A stretch of DNA of 7,371 nt from Muribaculaceae bacterium (GCA_029056365.1 JAIDBM010000067.1:1-7371), one strand, 5' to 3'. Positions 1 to 6,913 are shown, counted from the stretch's first letter. A program made the numbers and translations. The notes: generated by a model not told the origin, from the sequence alone.

Positions 1-61
1 CTAGTCTGGTGGGCTGTGTTATGTTTTTAAGAGACAGGTAAAATAAGACTGGTCCGGTCGT

Positions 62-751
62 GTGTCGACAATTAATGAGTTCAGAATCGATATGCGAACA
101 AAGGGAGCGATGGTTTCGTTTAAGGTGAATCTGAACGAGATTATGTATACCGAATCTGTTGCATTGCTTGCCGACAAGCAGAAGATACTCTTCTTATGGA
201 TTCCAAAAACATGCAGTTTTCTGGAAATTACCAATGCCTTATGGCCCAGAAAACCCAAAAAGACAAGAGCGATTCTGACTGACTGCGGATTAGTGGATAT
301 GGGTACCTCTGTGCTTTGGTTTAATCATAATCTTGGAGCTAAAACAGAATATGATCTTGGCGATTTATACGAATGGGATCAATGTGAATGGTATTTAGAT
401 AACTTGCTGTCGGACTTACTTCCAAAAGGATATCGAGTACCGACCACTCAGGAATGGGAGGAATTATTGGCAGTCTGCAATAATAAATTTGTAATAGTGA
501 TAATAGACAATAATAAGTTTGCGAAATTCACAAGCTCCAAAACCAACAATGAGCTGTTTCTACCTTATAATCTCGCTGCTGATAGAAGCCTTGTTAGGTA
601 TTGGACCTCCACTCCCAAAGACAGATTTGATGCATATACGATGTGCATGTATAGGAATAGCTCTAATCCATACATAAGTAGTCGTGAAAAACAGTCTAAA
701 CTCCTTGTCCGACCGGTCTTTGCCCCCAATATTAAATCCAAGAAGAAATAA
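62..751 (+). CDS. FISUMP-domain protein, no signal peptide
   Basis: Residues about 76-221 follow the FISUMP (Fibrobacter succinogenes major paralogous) pattern: LVDMGTSVLWFNHNLGA, then GDLYEW, then GYRVPTTQEWEELL, FLPYN, RYWTSTP, and a closing VRPVF. In Bacteroidetes this domain usually sits in secreted or lipoprotein repeats of unknown function. Here there is a single copy and no signal peptide or lipobox, so the protein is probably cytoplasmic. Residues 1-70 are not recognised. The start is uncertain: GTG at 62 gives 229 residues, but ATG at 92 and ATG at 110 are in frame, and the last has a GGGAG at 103-107, so a 213-residue product is quite possible. The frame is closed by a stop at 44-46, so the gene does not extend further upstream. 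Codon use is visibly AT-richer than in the downstream cluster, suggesting a different origin. The domain call is good; the biological role is unknown. Confidence 0.75.
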   Translation: MSTINEFRIDMRTKGAMVSFKVNLNEIMYTESVALLADKQKILFLWIPKTCSFLEITNALWPRKPKKTRAILTDCGLVDMGTSVLWFNHNLGAKTEYDLGDLYEWDQCEWYLDNLLSDLLPKGYRVPTTQEWEELLAVCNNKFVIVIIDNNKFAKFTSSKTNNELFLPYNLAADRSLVRYWTSTPKDRFDAYTMCMYRNSSNPYISSREKQSKLLVRPVFAPNIKSKKK

Positions 752-813
752 ATCTCATCATAATATACGCATTCCAGGATAGAATACAACAACTTATGTC
801 CTCTCTATAGTAT

Positions 814-1014
814 ATGACTTATGTTATGGATAAAAGAATAGGCAACTCACGGGTTTTCGGGCGAAGTACGCCTTATTATAAAGAAACCCGCTCAAATCCT
901 TCATACGATAGCGACAGCGAGTCCATATCAAGACTGTGCGACAACATCTTTTTTATGGCGCAAGGACTTGTTGTTCCTGAACAAAACGCACCGACCCATG
1001 ACCATAAAGACTAA
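814..1014 (+). CDS. possible small protein, 66 residues
   Basis: I do not recognise this protein. It is polar and rich in Ser, Asp and Asn in the first two thirds, with a short amphipathic stretch (SISRLCDNIFFMAQG, about residues 37-51) near the C-terminus and a His/Asp-rich end. It is listed because it would fill a 246-base gap and because its stop codon overlaps the next gene's ATG (998) by 17 bases, similar to the overlapping pair at 5734-5744, which would allow translational coupling. Codon use looks ordinary for the neighbourhood. Against it: there is no homology I can name, no clear ribosome binding site, and an inverted repeat lies inside it. ATG at 826 is an alternative start. It could equally be leader sequence of the next gene. 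Confidence 0.3.
   Translation: MTYVMDKRIGNSRVFGRSTPYYKETRSNPSYDSDSESISRLCDNIFFMAQGLVVPEQNAPTHDHKD
850..890. repeat. inverted repeat with nested small hairpin
   Basis: CGGGTTT at 850-856 is the perfect reverse complement of AAACCCG at 884-890. Inside it, GGCG at 860-863 pairs with CGCC at 869-872 around a 5-base loop. There is no T-run after it, so it does not look like a terminator. It lies 108 bases before the ATG at 998 and could be a leader structure or simply chance within a small ORF. Confidence 0.3.
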
Positions 1015-2335
1015 ATACTTATCGTCGGAAGGCATCCCGGACTTCTTCAACCGGAAGGATTGCGCCTTTGTGCTTGGCAACAAGGCCCAATTGCAGAGCA
1101 AAGTGCATGAAATCCAAGATTCTTTGAGAGAAAAAGGCTGGAACTTCAAGCTTTCGGTTCATAGCTCAATCGGGAAAACTTCATTTGCCGACTACATCGG
1201 AGGAGATGTGATATGTCCGTTGTTTGATATCTATGACGGTATCCGTGGTTATGTTGTGGCAAACTCATGTGACGACAATCTCCCGCTTGTAGTGGAAGAA
1301 GTTGTAAAAACCGCTTCCGACAATCAGAGAGAATATCTCGAAGATGTGGTGCTGGCGGCAGCCTTCAACAGTCCGTTTGAGTTCAATAATTCTGTTGACA
1401 CAATTTTCGGAGAGCATCGGAGTCAAGACGATGAAGCAGATACAACTTCAGGTATCTTGCCTTTCGATGTCTCCAGACTATCGATATTGCCACTCGGAGC
1501 CGCCGCATTCGGTGCAGACTGTGACTTCAATCTTGATTTAGATACGGCAGACGGATTAGACGATATATCCTTTGCGGGAAGTATCGATCTGTCCGAAAGC
1601 TCTTTGGAATCAGTCCGATATTTTAAAAACTCAAACATTTCGAACAAGAATAAACGTGAGTTTTTAAAACACATACCTGAGAAGGTATCCGAGCGATATA
1701 TCAAGAAAAATCCGAATTGCCGAAAGGACCTGGAGGCACTTATCGCTTCTGTAAGCCACGAAGACCTTCAACAGCTCGTTATGGAACTCATAACACGGCA
1801 GAAAGGCGCGACACAGATTTTCGATTTTTCAAATCTGAGCGCCGCATCGGAATATGAACTATGCGTAAAGAAATGGGACAATACAATTAAGGAATTCGAC
1901 CATAAGTTTCATTACTGTATATTCCTTAAAGACGGCAAAGGCAAGGAATATCCGGTAAAGTTCCAGCATCATCCCGCCTACTGCCTGTATATGATGTATA
2001 TTATCGATCGGGCGACAAGGGGCAACGATGCGTCCTATCTGTCGATTCGAGAGAATAAGGAACAATATATCCGTTTATATCAGACTGTTTTCGGCATTCC
2101 GTACAACGAAGCCGAAAAGAAGTATCTCACCTTCGCATACCGTCTGACCAAGGAAGGCGAAGTAAGCCGCAAGGGACGATATGACGACTATCTTAAAGAC
2201 ATCGACAATACAATTACCTCAATAGTCGGACGCGCCGACAGCATTCCGCTGAAACTGCGCGACGGAGGGCATCTGGAATTACTGCCCGACCGGATAAAAA
2301 TCGATGAAAATCTGCGCATGTTTAATTTCAGATAG
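998..2335 (+). CDS. unknown protein, possible C-terminal winged-helix-like domain
   Basis: I do not recognise this 445-residue protein with confidence. ATG at 998 is chosen over the in-frame TTG at 968 because it is the first ATG and nothing before it looks conserved. Visible parts: a mixed alpha/beta N-terminal third (about 1-125); an acidic, low-complexity middle (about 138-205); a lysine-rich helical stretch (about 210-270); and a C-terminal region (about 305-437). That last region has a hydrophobic helix (PAYCLYMMYIIDRATRG), a second helix (ENKEQYIRLYQTVFGI), then a DIDNTITSIVG helix and a closing strand-turn-strand (IPLKLRDGGHLELLPDRIKI). The order resembles winged helix-turn-helix C-termini of Bacteroidetes regulators, but that is a weak reading. 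IGKT at 58-61 is not a P-loop, as the preceding glycine is absent. It sits just upstream of the sigma-like gene and its control region, so a regulatory role is plausible but inferred. Confidence 0.8.
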   Translation: MTIKTKYLSSEGIPDFFNRKDCAFVLGNKAQLQSKVHEIQDSLREKGWNFKLSVHSSIGKTSFADYIGGDVICPLFDIYDGIRGYVVANSCDDNLPLVVEEVVKTASDNQREYLEDVVLAAAFNSPFEFNNSVDTIFGEHRSQDDEADTTSGILPFDVSRLSILPLGAAAFGADCDFNLDLDTADGLDDISFAGSIDLSESSLESVRYFKNSNISNKNKREFLKHIPEKVSERYIKKNPNCRKDLEALIASVSHEDLQQLVMELITRQKGATQIFDFSNLSAASEYELCVKKWDNTIKEFDHKFHYCIFLKDGKGKEYPVKFQHHPAYCLYMMYIIDRATRGNDASYLSIRENKEQYIRLYQTVFGIPYNEAEKKYLTFAYRLTKEGEVSRKGRYDDYLKDIDNTITSIVGRADSIPLKLRDGGHLELLPDRIKIDENLRMFNFR

Positions 2336-2463
2336 TTTGATTATCAGATAGATACAACACCGGATTATTGGCAGGCCAAATCGTAGGCCCTACCCTTTTG
2401 AAAACCTCTAACTTTGTAATCGAAGTTAGAGGTTTTCTCTATCTGATCCACTAAAACTATCTG
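2328..2463. promoter_or_regulatory. four-copy octamer array, candidate operator
   Basis: TCAGATAG occurs at 2328-2335 (including the stop codon of the preceding gene) and again at 2344-2351, a 16-base period. Its reverse complement occurs at 2439-2446 (CTATCTGA) and, with the last base changed, at 2457-2463 (CTATCTG, then T), an 18-base period, ending 3 bases before the ATG at 2467. The four copies flank the hairpin at 2401-2436 as two inward-facing pairs. This geometry fits a dimeric or looping DNA-binding protein acting on the sigma-like operon. The candidate binders are the products of 998-2335 or 2467-3447. The pairing is seen directly; the operator function is inferred. Confidence 0.4.
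2401..2436 (+). terminator. perfect 14-bp hairpin, probable (bidirectional) terminator
   Basis: AAAACCTCTAACTT at 2401-2414 pairs without mismatch to AAGTTAGAGGTTTT at 2423-2436 around an 8-base loop. A-runs on the left and a TTTTCTCT tail on the right give the look of a factor-independent terminator that could work in both directions. It follows the gene ending at 2335 and would separate it from the operon starting at 2467. The left arm and loop also contain TAACTTTG (2409-2416), a perfect match to the Bacteroides -7 box TAnnTTTG, although no TTTG -33 box lies about 20 bases upstream. If this -7 is used, transcription of the next operon would begin within the hairpin. Confidence 0.7.
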
Positions 2464-2466
2464 TTT

Positions 2467-3447
2467 ATGAAACGCGCCAGAAACAATTCGCAGAAAGTCC
2501 TCGCCAATGCCGGGGACAATCGCAGTGAAGTGCGCAACAACGCACTGGAAACGATACATAATATCATTGAAAACGAGCATGTGGCAAAGGAATTCTTCTT
2601 CGTGGACATGTTTCCGAAGATGACGGCTCTGGCAGATAGCTACAACCGTGCGTTCGGCCTTGACCTTTATCCGGAAGATGTTGCCCGCGCAACATATCTT
2701 TCCTGCTGGGAGAACGACTGGGCGAAACTACGTGCCTTTAAAGGCGAGAGCTCTCCATACGCATGGGTGGCCCGTATCGCGTCACAGGCCACATACCGCT
2801 TCCTGGTCGAGGAAAAATATATCGATGGTGTAGACAATACCAAAACCAACGACTATCGTCTGACTGTTCGCAGTATCGAGGATGTTCGTCTGCGGCAGGC
2901 TATCGTCGACATGGTTTTCATCCCCGACCAGCACAAGGCTCTGGAATTGTTTTATGTGACAAAATATGAGGAGGATGCGCTCGTAAAAGCTTTTGGCGAG
3001 ACAGAGCGTGCAAGGAACATCCTGAAGACCGCAGAAAAAACTCTTATCGAACAATTGCTCAATACCGAGAATCCGTATGCCGAAATGGCCCTTTCCACAA
3101 AGAAAGCCATCAATCCTGAAGTCCGCTTTCAGCCGTGGCACGACCGGATAGACGAGGGCGATGTGAGCGAGAACCATCAGACTCTCCGCGACTTACTCGC
3201 AAACCTATATAAAAACGAAGACTGGGATGCCAACGCCATAAGGTTCATAAACAGCGTGCTTGCCGAACTCGACTGGACTGAAATTCAGAAAGAAGTGTGG
3301 CGTGAGAGGTTCTTCCACGAGACTCCGTCGAAGGAACTCGCGATTCGGTTTCAAGTACGCAACACATGGATCGACAACACATACTCCCGTCTCAACAAAC
3401 AGTTCCGCATTGCTGTAAAAACCTGGTGGAAAAAGTTCAACCGTTAA
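2467..3447 (+). CDS. sigma-70 family-like protein with two sigma4-like segments
   Basis: The protein has 326 residues. About 46-115 resembles sigma region 2 of ECF-type factors: YPEDVARATYLSCW followed by LRAFKGESSPYAWVARIASQ, matching the family pattern of DV..e.fl..W, f.g.sS...Wl..ia. About 138-195 resembles sigma region 4 (VRLRQAIVDMVFIPDQHKALELF, a turn, then ARNILKTAEKTL). About 255-315 is a second region-4-like segment (LDWTEIQKEVWRERFFHETPSKELAIRF, then TWIDNTYSRLNKQF). A typical ECF factor is under 200 residues with one region 4, so this is long. Whether it binds core RNA polymerase is not shown; it may be a diverged DNA-binding regulator. It is the first gene of the cluster, begins 31 bases after the hairpin, and its stop is 21 bases before the next ATG, so it is probably co-transcribed with the AAA+ gene. 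It may drive this operon or an effector elsewhere. Region 2 is the firmer call. Confidence 0.7.
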   Translation: MKRARNNSQKVLANAGDNRSEVRNNALETIHNIIENEHVAKEFFFVDMFPKMTALADSYNRAFGLDLYPEDVARATYLSCWENDWAKLRAFKGESSPYAWVARIASQATYRFLVEEKYIDGVDNTKTNDYRLTVRSIEDVRLRQAIVDMVFIPDQHKALELFYVTKYEEDALVKAFGETERARNILKTAEKTLIEQLLNTENPYAEMALSTKKAINPEVRFQPWHDRIDEGDVSENHQTLRDLLANLYKNEDWDANAIRFINSVLAELDWTEIQKEVWRERFFHETPSKELAIRFQVRNTWIDNTYSRLNKQFRIAVKTWWKKFNR

Positions 3448-3468
3448 GAGCCGATAAATCAAGGAAAC

Positions 3469-5292
3469 ATGAAACAGTTACTCATGAACGATTCTCGCTT
3501 TGCCGGCCACACGGTGGTCCGCAAGCTGAGTACACGACACGACGGCGAACGGGAGGTGTATCTTGCCAGATGCAGCGATGAAACCGACAGCGAAACGGCT
3601 GATGCGCCGGAAAATTTCAGAATCGTTACAGTATTCGACCTGAAATCGAAGCGTTATTCGAATGGCAGCACATCGCGTAAACGTGTGCCGGATTTTATCG
3701 ATGAGGTAAAGTTCCTGCGGGGCCGGCAGTCGGGAAAGCATTTCCCAAAGCTTGTTGACTGCGGGATAGACAAGGTAGGCAATCGGCGGCTCGGGTGGAT
3801 GTCGCAGCAATATTCCGATGCATACAGTCTGACCGATGAAATCAAGCTTCAGCGGGGACTGTGCATGTCTGATGTGGTCAAGGTAATGGAGGCCCTCTTT
3901 ACAGCCGTTGACGAAATGGCCCGATACACACGGGGCGGCGGACATTACAATATAACAACCGACAATATCCTGCTGGATTATGATGGAGATGAACTTGAGG
4001 GCATATATCTTATCGGTCTGTCGGATATGGGTTCTCCGTGTCATGGCTCGACTCCTTTCAGCGACGACGTGCCCGACAGGCGTTTCCGTGCGCCTGAGAC
4101 CGCCAACGGAGTGTTTTCTCACCTTTCCGACATTTACGCCCTCGGCATTGTTATGTCGATGATGATTTCCGGAGATGCAGGCGATGAGCCGGACTACTGT
4201 GCCGATTCCCGTTTTTCCATGGCCTCGGCAATGGAGTTCCGTAAACGGTTCCTGAAAAGAAACAGAGTAAGGCTTACACCGGCCCAACGACTGATTCTTG
4301 AAAAAGCAACCGATGTGAATCCGTCAAATCGCTTTCAGACAGTCGACCGCTTCCGCTCATTTGTCGGCAAGCTGGCAAAGGACAACATATCGGCACAATC
4401 GCATGTGGAAAAACCCGCAACCATAGCAACAGGTTCCAGCGGGATGGCTCTCGACGAGGTTGCCGGCATGTCGGAGCTGAAGGCTCTATTCCGGCGTGAC
4501 TTCATACGTATTGTGCGCAATCCCAAGGTTGCACAGGCATACGGCATCAGGCCGAGCAACTGTACGCTGCTCTACGGTCCGCAAGGATGCGGAAAGACTT
4601 TCATTGCCGAAAAGGCAGCGCAGGAGTCCGGTCTGAATTATAAGATGATAAATCCCTCGGAGTTAGGGTCGATCTACATACACGGCTCCCAGCAGAAGAT
4701 AGCCGAGCTGTTCGATGAAGCCGAAAAGAAAGCCCCGATGATACTGATTTTCGATGAGTTCGATGCCATTGTTCCCAAACGCGACGCCGACCTGAACGGC
4801 AATCAGGCGAACGAGGTAAACGAGATGCTGACCCAGCTGAACAACTGCGCATCACGAGGAATCTACGTGCTGGCTACCACAAACCGTCCGGGGCTTCTCG
4901 ATCCTGCCATTCTGCGTAAAGGCCGCGTTGACCGGACTGTGTACGTGGCGCTTCCCGATAAAGAGGCCCGCGAAGAGCTGTTCAGACTTGAAATCGAAAA
5001 ACGGCCGTTTGCAGATATCGACTACGAGACACTTGCATCCGTAACTGAAAATTTCAGCTGCAGCGACATCTCATTCATCGTCGAGGAGTCGGCAAGAATT
5101 TGCTTTGAGGAAACACTCGACCGTGGACTTGACGAACCTCTGCCACTGTCGACGACACGTCTGATGGCAGTAATCAATGCCACCCGCCCATCGGTCTCCG
5201 ACAAACAACGCAGGGAGTATATCGAGCTGAAGGCGAAAATGGAAAACCGACAAGCGGACGGTGAAAGAAAAAAAGTGGGTTTTCTTCTCTGA
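3469..5292 (+). CDS. pseudokinase - AAA+ ATPase fusion
   Basis: The protein has 607 residues in two modules. Residues about 11-300 form a protein-kinase fold: EVYLAR (29-34), an alphaC-like Glu79, NILL (166-169), APE (208-210), SDIYALG (220-226) and Arg288 in NPSNRF. The catalytic residues are lost: the VAIK lysine is Thr54 in my alignment, HRD is HYN (159-161) and DFG is GLS (183-185). It is therefore a predicted pseudokinase, likely a sensing or docking module. Residues about 327-575 are a classic AAA+ domain of the FtsH/Cdc48/proteasomal type: DEVAGM (329-334), Walker A GPQGCGKT (370-377), pore-loop-like SIYIHG (401-406, Tyr403), Walker B ILIFDE (425-430), sensor 1 Asn472, and GRVDR with arginine fingers Arg486 and Arg489. 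ATP hydrolysis and hexameric remodelling are thus expected. No transmembrane segment or protease domain is seen, so the target must be passed to partners. AAGGA at 3461-3465 supports this start. Neighbours suggest vWA and YbjN proteins as adaptors. Confidence 0.9.
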   Translation: MKQLLMNDSRFAGHTVVRKLSTRHDGEREVYLARCSDETDSETADAPENFRIVTVFDLKSKRYSNGSTSRKRVPDFIDEVKFLRGRQSGKHFPKLVDCGIDKVGNRRLGWMSQQYSDAYSLTDEIKLQRGLCMSDVVKVMEALFTAVDEMARYTRGGGHYNITTDNILLDYDGDELEGIYLIGLSDMGSPCHGSTPFSDDVPDRRFRAPETANGVFSHLSDIYALGIVMSMMISGDAGDEPDYCADSRFSMASAMEFRKRFLKRNRVRLTPAQRLILEKATDVNPSNRFQTVDRFRSFVGKLAKDNISAQSHVEKPATIATGSSGMALDEVAGMSELKALFRRDFIRIVRNPKVAQAYGIRPSNCTLLYGPQGCGKTFIAEKAAQESGLNYKMINPSELGSIYIHGSQQKIAELFDEAEKKAPMILIFDEFDAIVPKRDADLNGNQANEVNEMLTQLNNCASRGIYVLATTNRPGLLDPAILRKGRVDRTVYVALPDKEAREELFRLEIEKRPFADIDYETLASVTENFSCSDISFIVEESARICFEETLDRGLDEPLPLSTTRLMAVINATRPSVSDKQRREYIELKAKMENRQADGERKKVGFLL

Positions 5293-5348
5293 CAAGATAG
5301 AATGCCCCGGTTTTACAGCTCATTATAAGAGCATAAACATAACATGAT

Positions 5349-5744
5349 ATGATAAAAGAAAGTGTACTGACAACGCTGAGAACACTCGGGTTTATCCCCG
5401 AGGAAATCGAAGGCTTCGGCTACCGTTTCGAGTATGAAGACCTGACTGTAATCTACTCTGCCGATGAAGATGAAGCCAAGTGTATAACCCTTACAGTTCC
5501 ATATGTTTTCAATATATCCGACGACAACCGTGTTGCCGTGCTGGAAGCTATGGCGAAACTCTGCGGCAGAATGAAATATGTGCAGCCGGTAATAATGTTC
5601 CAGGAGCAGGTGTGGCTCAACTACCAGCATCATGTAGGCGACAATGAGGTCACACCTGAACTTATCGAGCACATGATACATGTGTTGACTTTTTCGACAA
5701 TCACATTCCACAAAATCATAAACGGAGAAGACGATGAAAACTAA
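5349..5744 (+). CDS. YbjN-like (secretion-chaperone-like fold) protein A
   Basis: This 131-residue protein has the layout of the YbjN family: an N-terminal helix (IKESVLTTLRTLGF), a hinge, strands around FEYEDLTVIYSA and KCITLTVPYVF, a long helix (about 61-75, RVAVLEAMAKLCGRM), two further strands (about 78-95), and a C-terminal helix (about 102-123). YbjN proteins share the fold of type III secretion chaperones and usually bind other proteins; no catalysis is expected. The neighbouring gene at 5734 is a diverged paralogue with the same order of elements. The ATG at 5349 is chosen because the ATG at 5344 meets a stop after two codons. A 56-base spacer separates it from the AAA+ gene. The C-terminus is acidic (GEDDEN). 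It probably acts as an adaptor for the AAA+ protein, which is inference from gene order. Confidence 0.75.
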   Translation: MIKESVLTTLRTLGFIPEEIEGFGYRFEYEDLTVIYSADEDEAKCITLTVPYVFNISDDNRVAVLEAMAKLCGRMKYVQPVIMFQEQVWLNYQHHVGDNEVTPELIEHMIHVLTFSTITFHKIINGEDDEN

Positions 5745-6165
5745 AGAGCTTATCCGGCAGGTACTGGACAAATGGGGTTTTCCGCTTGTTCAGGAAAATG
5801 ACAACAGCCTGGTGTTCCGATACCAGATGAACTACATCCAGGCCAATATCTCCGGTGGAGAAGACTCAAATGCCGTGGCCCTGACGCTGTCGGGCATATT
5901 CTCGGCTGACGACGAGAAAGAAATGTTTCTTGGCCTGCGCACCTGCAATGACCTCAACCATAATCTACTTCAGGTGAAACTGTATATCGATTCCGAATCA
6001 GACCTGATTATCGCATCTGAGTTTTTCTATAAATCCGCCGACGATATGGAGTATCTGCTCAACGTGTCGCTACGGTCGGTGGTAGTAGCAAAGAAATGTT
6101 TCATCCAGAAATACAACGAACTTGAAGCGGAAGCAAAACTGATGTCAGAACTTGAACAAGAATAA
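5734..6165 (+). CDS. YbjN-like (secretion-chaperone-like fold) protein B
   Basis: This 143-residue protein is a clear YbjN-type protein: helix TKELIRQVLDKWGFP, strands LVFRYQMNYIQANIS and AVALTLSGIFS, a helix with the family-like NDLNHNLLQVKLYID (about 72-86), a strand LIIASEFFY, and a long C-terminal helix (about 104-142) that is charged and may form a coiled coil. It overlaps the preceding paralogue by 11 bases, with ATG at 5734 and the upstream stop at 5742-5744, and GGAGAAG at 5724-5730 as a ribosome binding site, so the two are probably translated together and may form a heterodimer. It is slightly longer than its partner because of the Glu/Leu-rich tail. Function beyond protein binding is unknown. 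Confidence 0.8.
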   Translation: MKTKELIRQVLDKWGFPLVQENDNSLVFRYQMNYIQANISGGEDSNAVALTLSGIFSADDEKEMFLGLRTCNDLNHNLLQVKLYIDSESDLIIASEFFYKSADDMEYLLNVSLRSVVVAKKCFIQKYNELEAEAKLMSELEQE

Positions 6166-6179
6166 AAAGATAAAGCACT

Positions 6180-6818
6180 ATGAAACAAAGAGTATTCAAT
6201 CTGATTATCCTCGATGAAAGCGGCTCGATGAGCAGCATCGAACGGCAGGCTGTCGACGGAGTGAACGAAACCGTACAGACCATAAGGGCCTCCCAGAAAA
6301 AACATCCCGAACAGGAACATATTGTGTCGCTGGTGTCGTTCAACTCCGGCGCCGTCAAGACCATCTACGACAAAGTGGAGGCCGACCGTGTGGAGGACCT
6401 GACCGCGAAGCAGTATATACCCTCCTGCAGCACGCCTCTCTACGATGCCATGGGCAACTCTATAAACTCTCTCCGGAAAAGTGTGGCCGATGAAGACGCC
6501 GTACTTGTTACTGTTATCACCGACGGTTATGAAAATGCTTCAACAGAGTACGACGGACAGACTATCAGGAAACTGGTAGAGACAATGAAATCCAAAGGAT
6601 GGCTTTTTACATACATTGGCGCCAATCAGGATGTCGAGGCTGTGGCTGCCTCAATTTCCATTACAAACACCCTGTGCTTTGAAGCCGACGAAGACGGAAC
6701 ATCGGAAATGTTCGCCCGTGAGTGCAGGGCAAGAAGCCGATGGGCCGACCGGCTCGCAAGCAAAATCGAACCTTCCATGATGGCCAACGACTACTTCGAT
6801 GATGACGACGACAAATAA
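6180..6818 (+). CDS. vWA-domain protein with intact MIDAS
   Basis: This 212-residue protein is a single von Willebrand factor A domain. The metal-ion-dependent adhesion site is complete: DESGS (Asp12, Ser14, Ser16), Thr85 in CSTPLYDA, and Asp115 in VITDGYEN. It belongs to the small cytoplasmic type with the run DESGSMSSI followed by VNETVQTI, often found next to AAA+ proteins and in TerY-like contexts. No signal peptide is present. Residues 1-165 form the domain; about 178-197 form a basic helix, and the C-terminus is strongly acidic (FDDDDDK). In MoxR-vWA and Mg-chelatase systems the vWA subunit bridges an AAA+ ring to its target, so a substrate adaptor role for the ATPase encoded two genes upstream is likely by analogy. 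It begins 14 bases after the YbjN-like gene and is probably in the same transcript. Confidence 0.9.
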   Translation: MKQRVFNLIILDESGSMSSIERQAVDGVNETVQTIRASQKKHPEQEHIVSLVSFNSGAVKTIYDKVEADRVEDLTAKQYIPSCSTPLYDAMGNSINSLRKSVADEDAVLVTVITDGYENASTEYDGQTIRKLVETMKSKGWLFTYIGANQDVEAVAASISITNTLCFEADEDGTSEMFARECRARSRWADRLASKIEPSMMANDYFDDDDDK

Positions 6819-6877
6819 CTTTTTCCGATAAAAGAATTCACAAACTGATCTAATACTCAACTAAAATCACTAATTTC

Positions 6878-6911
6878 GTAGTCTGATCGGCAACTACGCC
6901 GCTCAGACTAC
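6878..6911 (+). promoter_or_regulatory. strong hairpin in the spacer before the FtsZ-like gene
   Basis: GTAGTCTGA at 6878-6886 pairs perfectly with TCAGACTAC at 6903-6911. After one T/C mismatch, CGGC at 6888-6891 pairs with GCCG at 6898-6901 around the loop AACTAC. No T-run follows (the next bases are CCTATATTATGG), so an ordinary terminator is unlikely, though an attenuator, RNA-processing site or protein-binding site is possible. Just before it, TAATTTCG (6871-6878) differs by one base from the Bacteroides -7 box, but no clear -33 box is seen. If that box is used, the hairpin would form the 5' end of the message for the FtsZ-like gene. Confidence 0.5.
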
Positions 6912-6913
6912 CC

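Noticed and set aside
968..997. TTG start extending the 998-2335 gene by 10 residues
   Set aside because: ATG at 998 is in frame, and the extra residues show nothing conserved-looking.
1172..1180. GKT at residues 59-61 of the 998-2335 protein as a possible P-loop
   Set aside because: The Walker A pattern needs a glycine four residues before the GK pair, which is absent, and no Walker B follows in a suitable place.
3478..4287. Long open frame of 269 codons on the minus strand
   Set aside because: It lies wholly opposite the kinase-like part of the 3469-5292 gene, its translation is Cys/His/Arg-rich with no family features, and the + strand frame has clear conserved motifs.
5313..5771. Minus-strand frame of 152 codons
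   Set aside because: It is a shadow of the YbjN-like genes; its translation shows no recognisable domain and the + strand genes have good family patterns and coupling.
6795..6815. DDDDK at the vWA protein C-terminus as a protease (enterokinase-type) site
   Set aside because: It is a simple acidic tail; a bacterial cytoplasmic protein would not meet that protease, so the match is coincidental.
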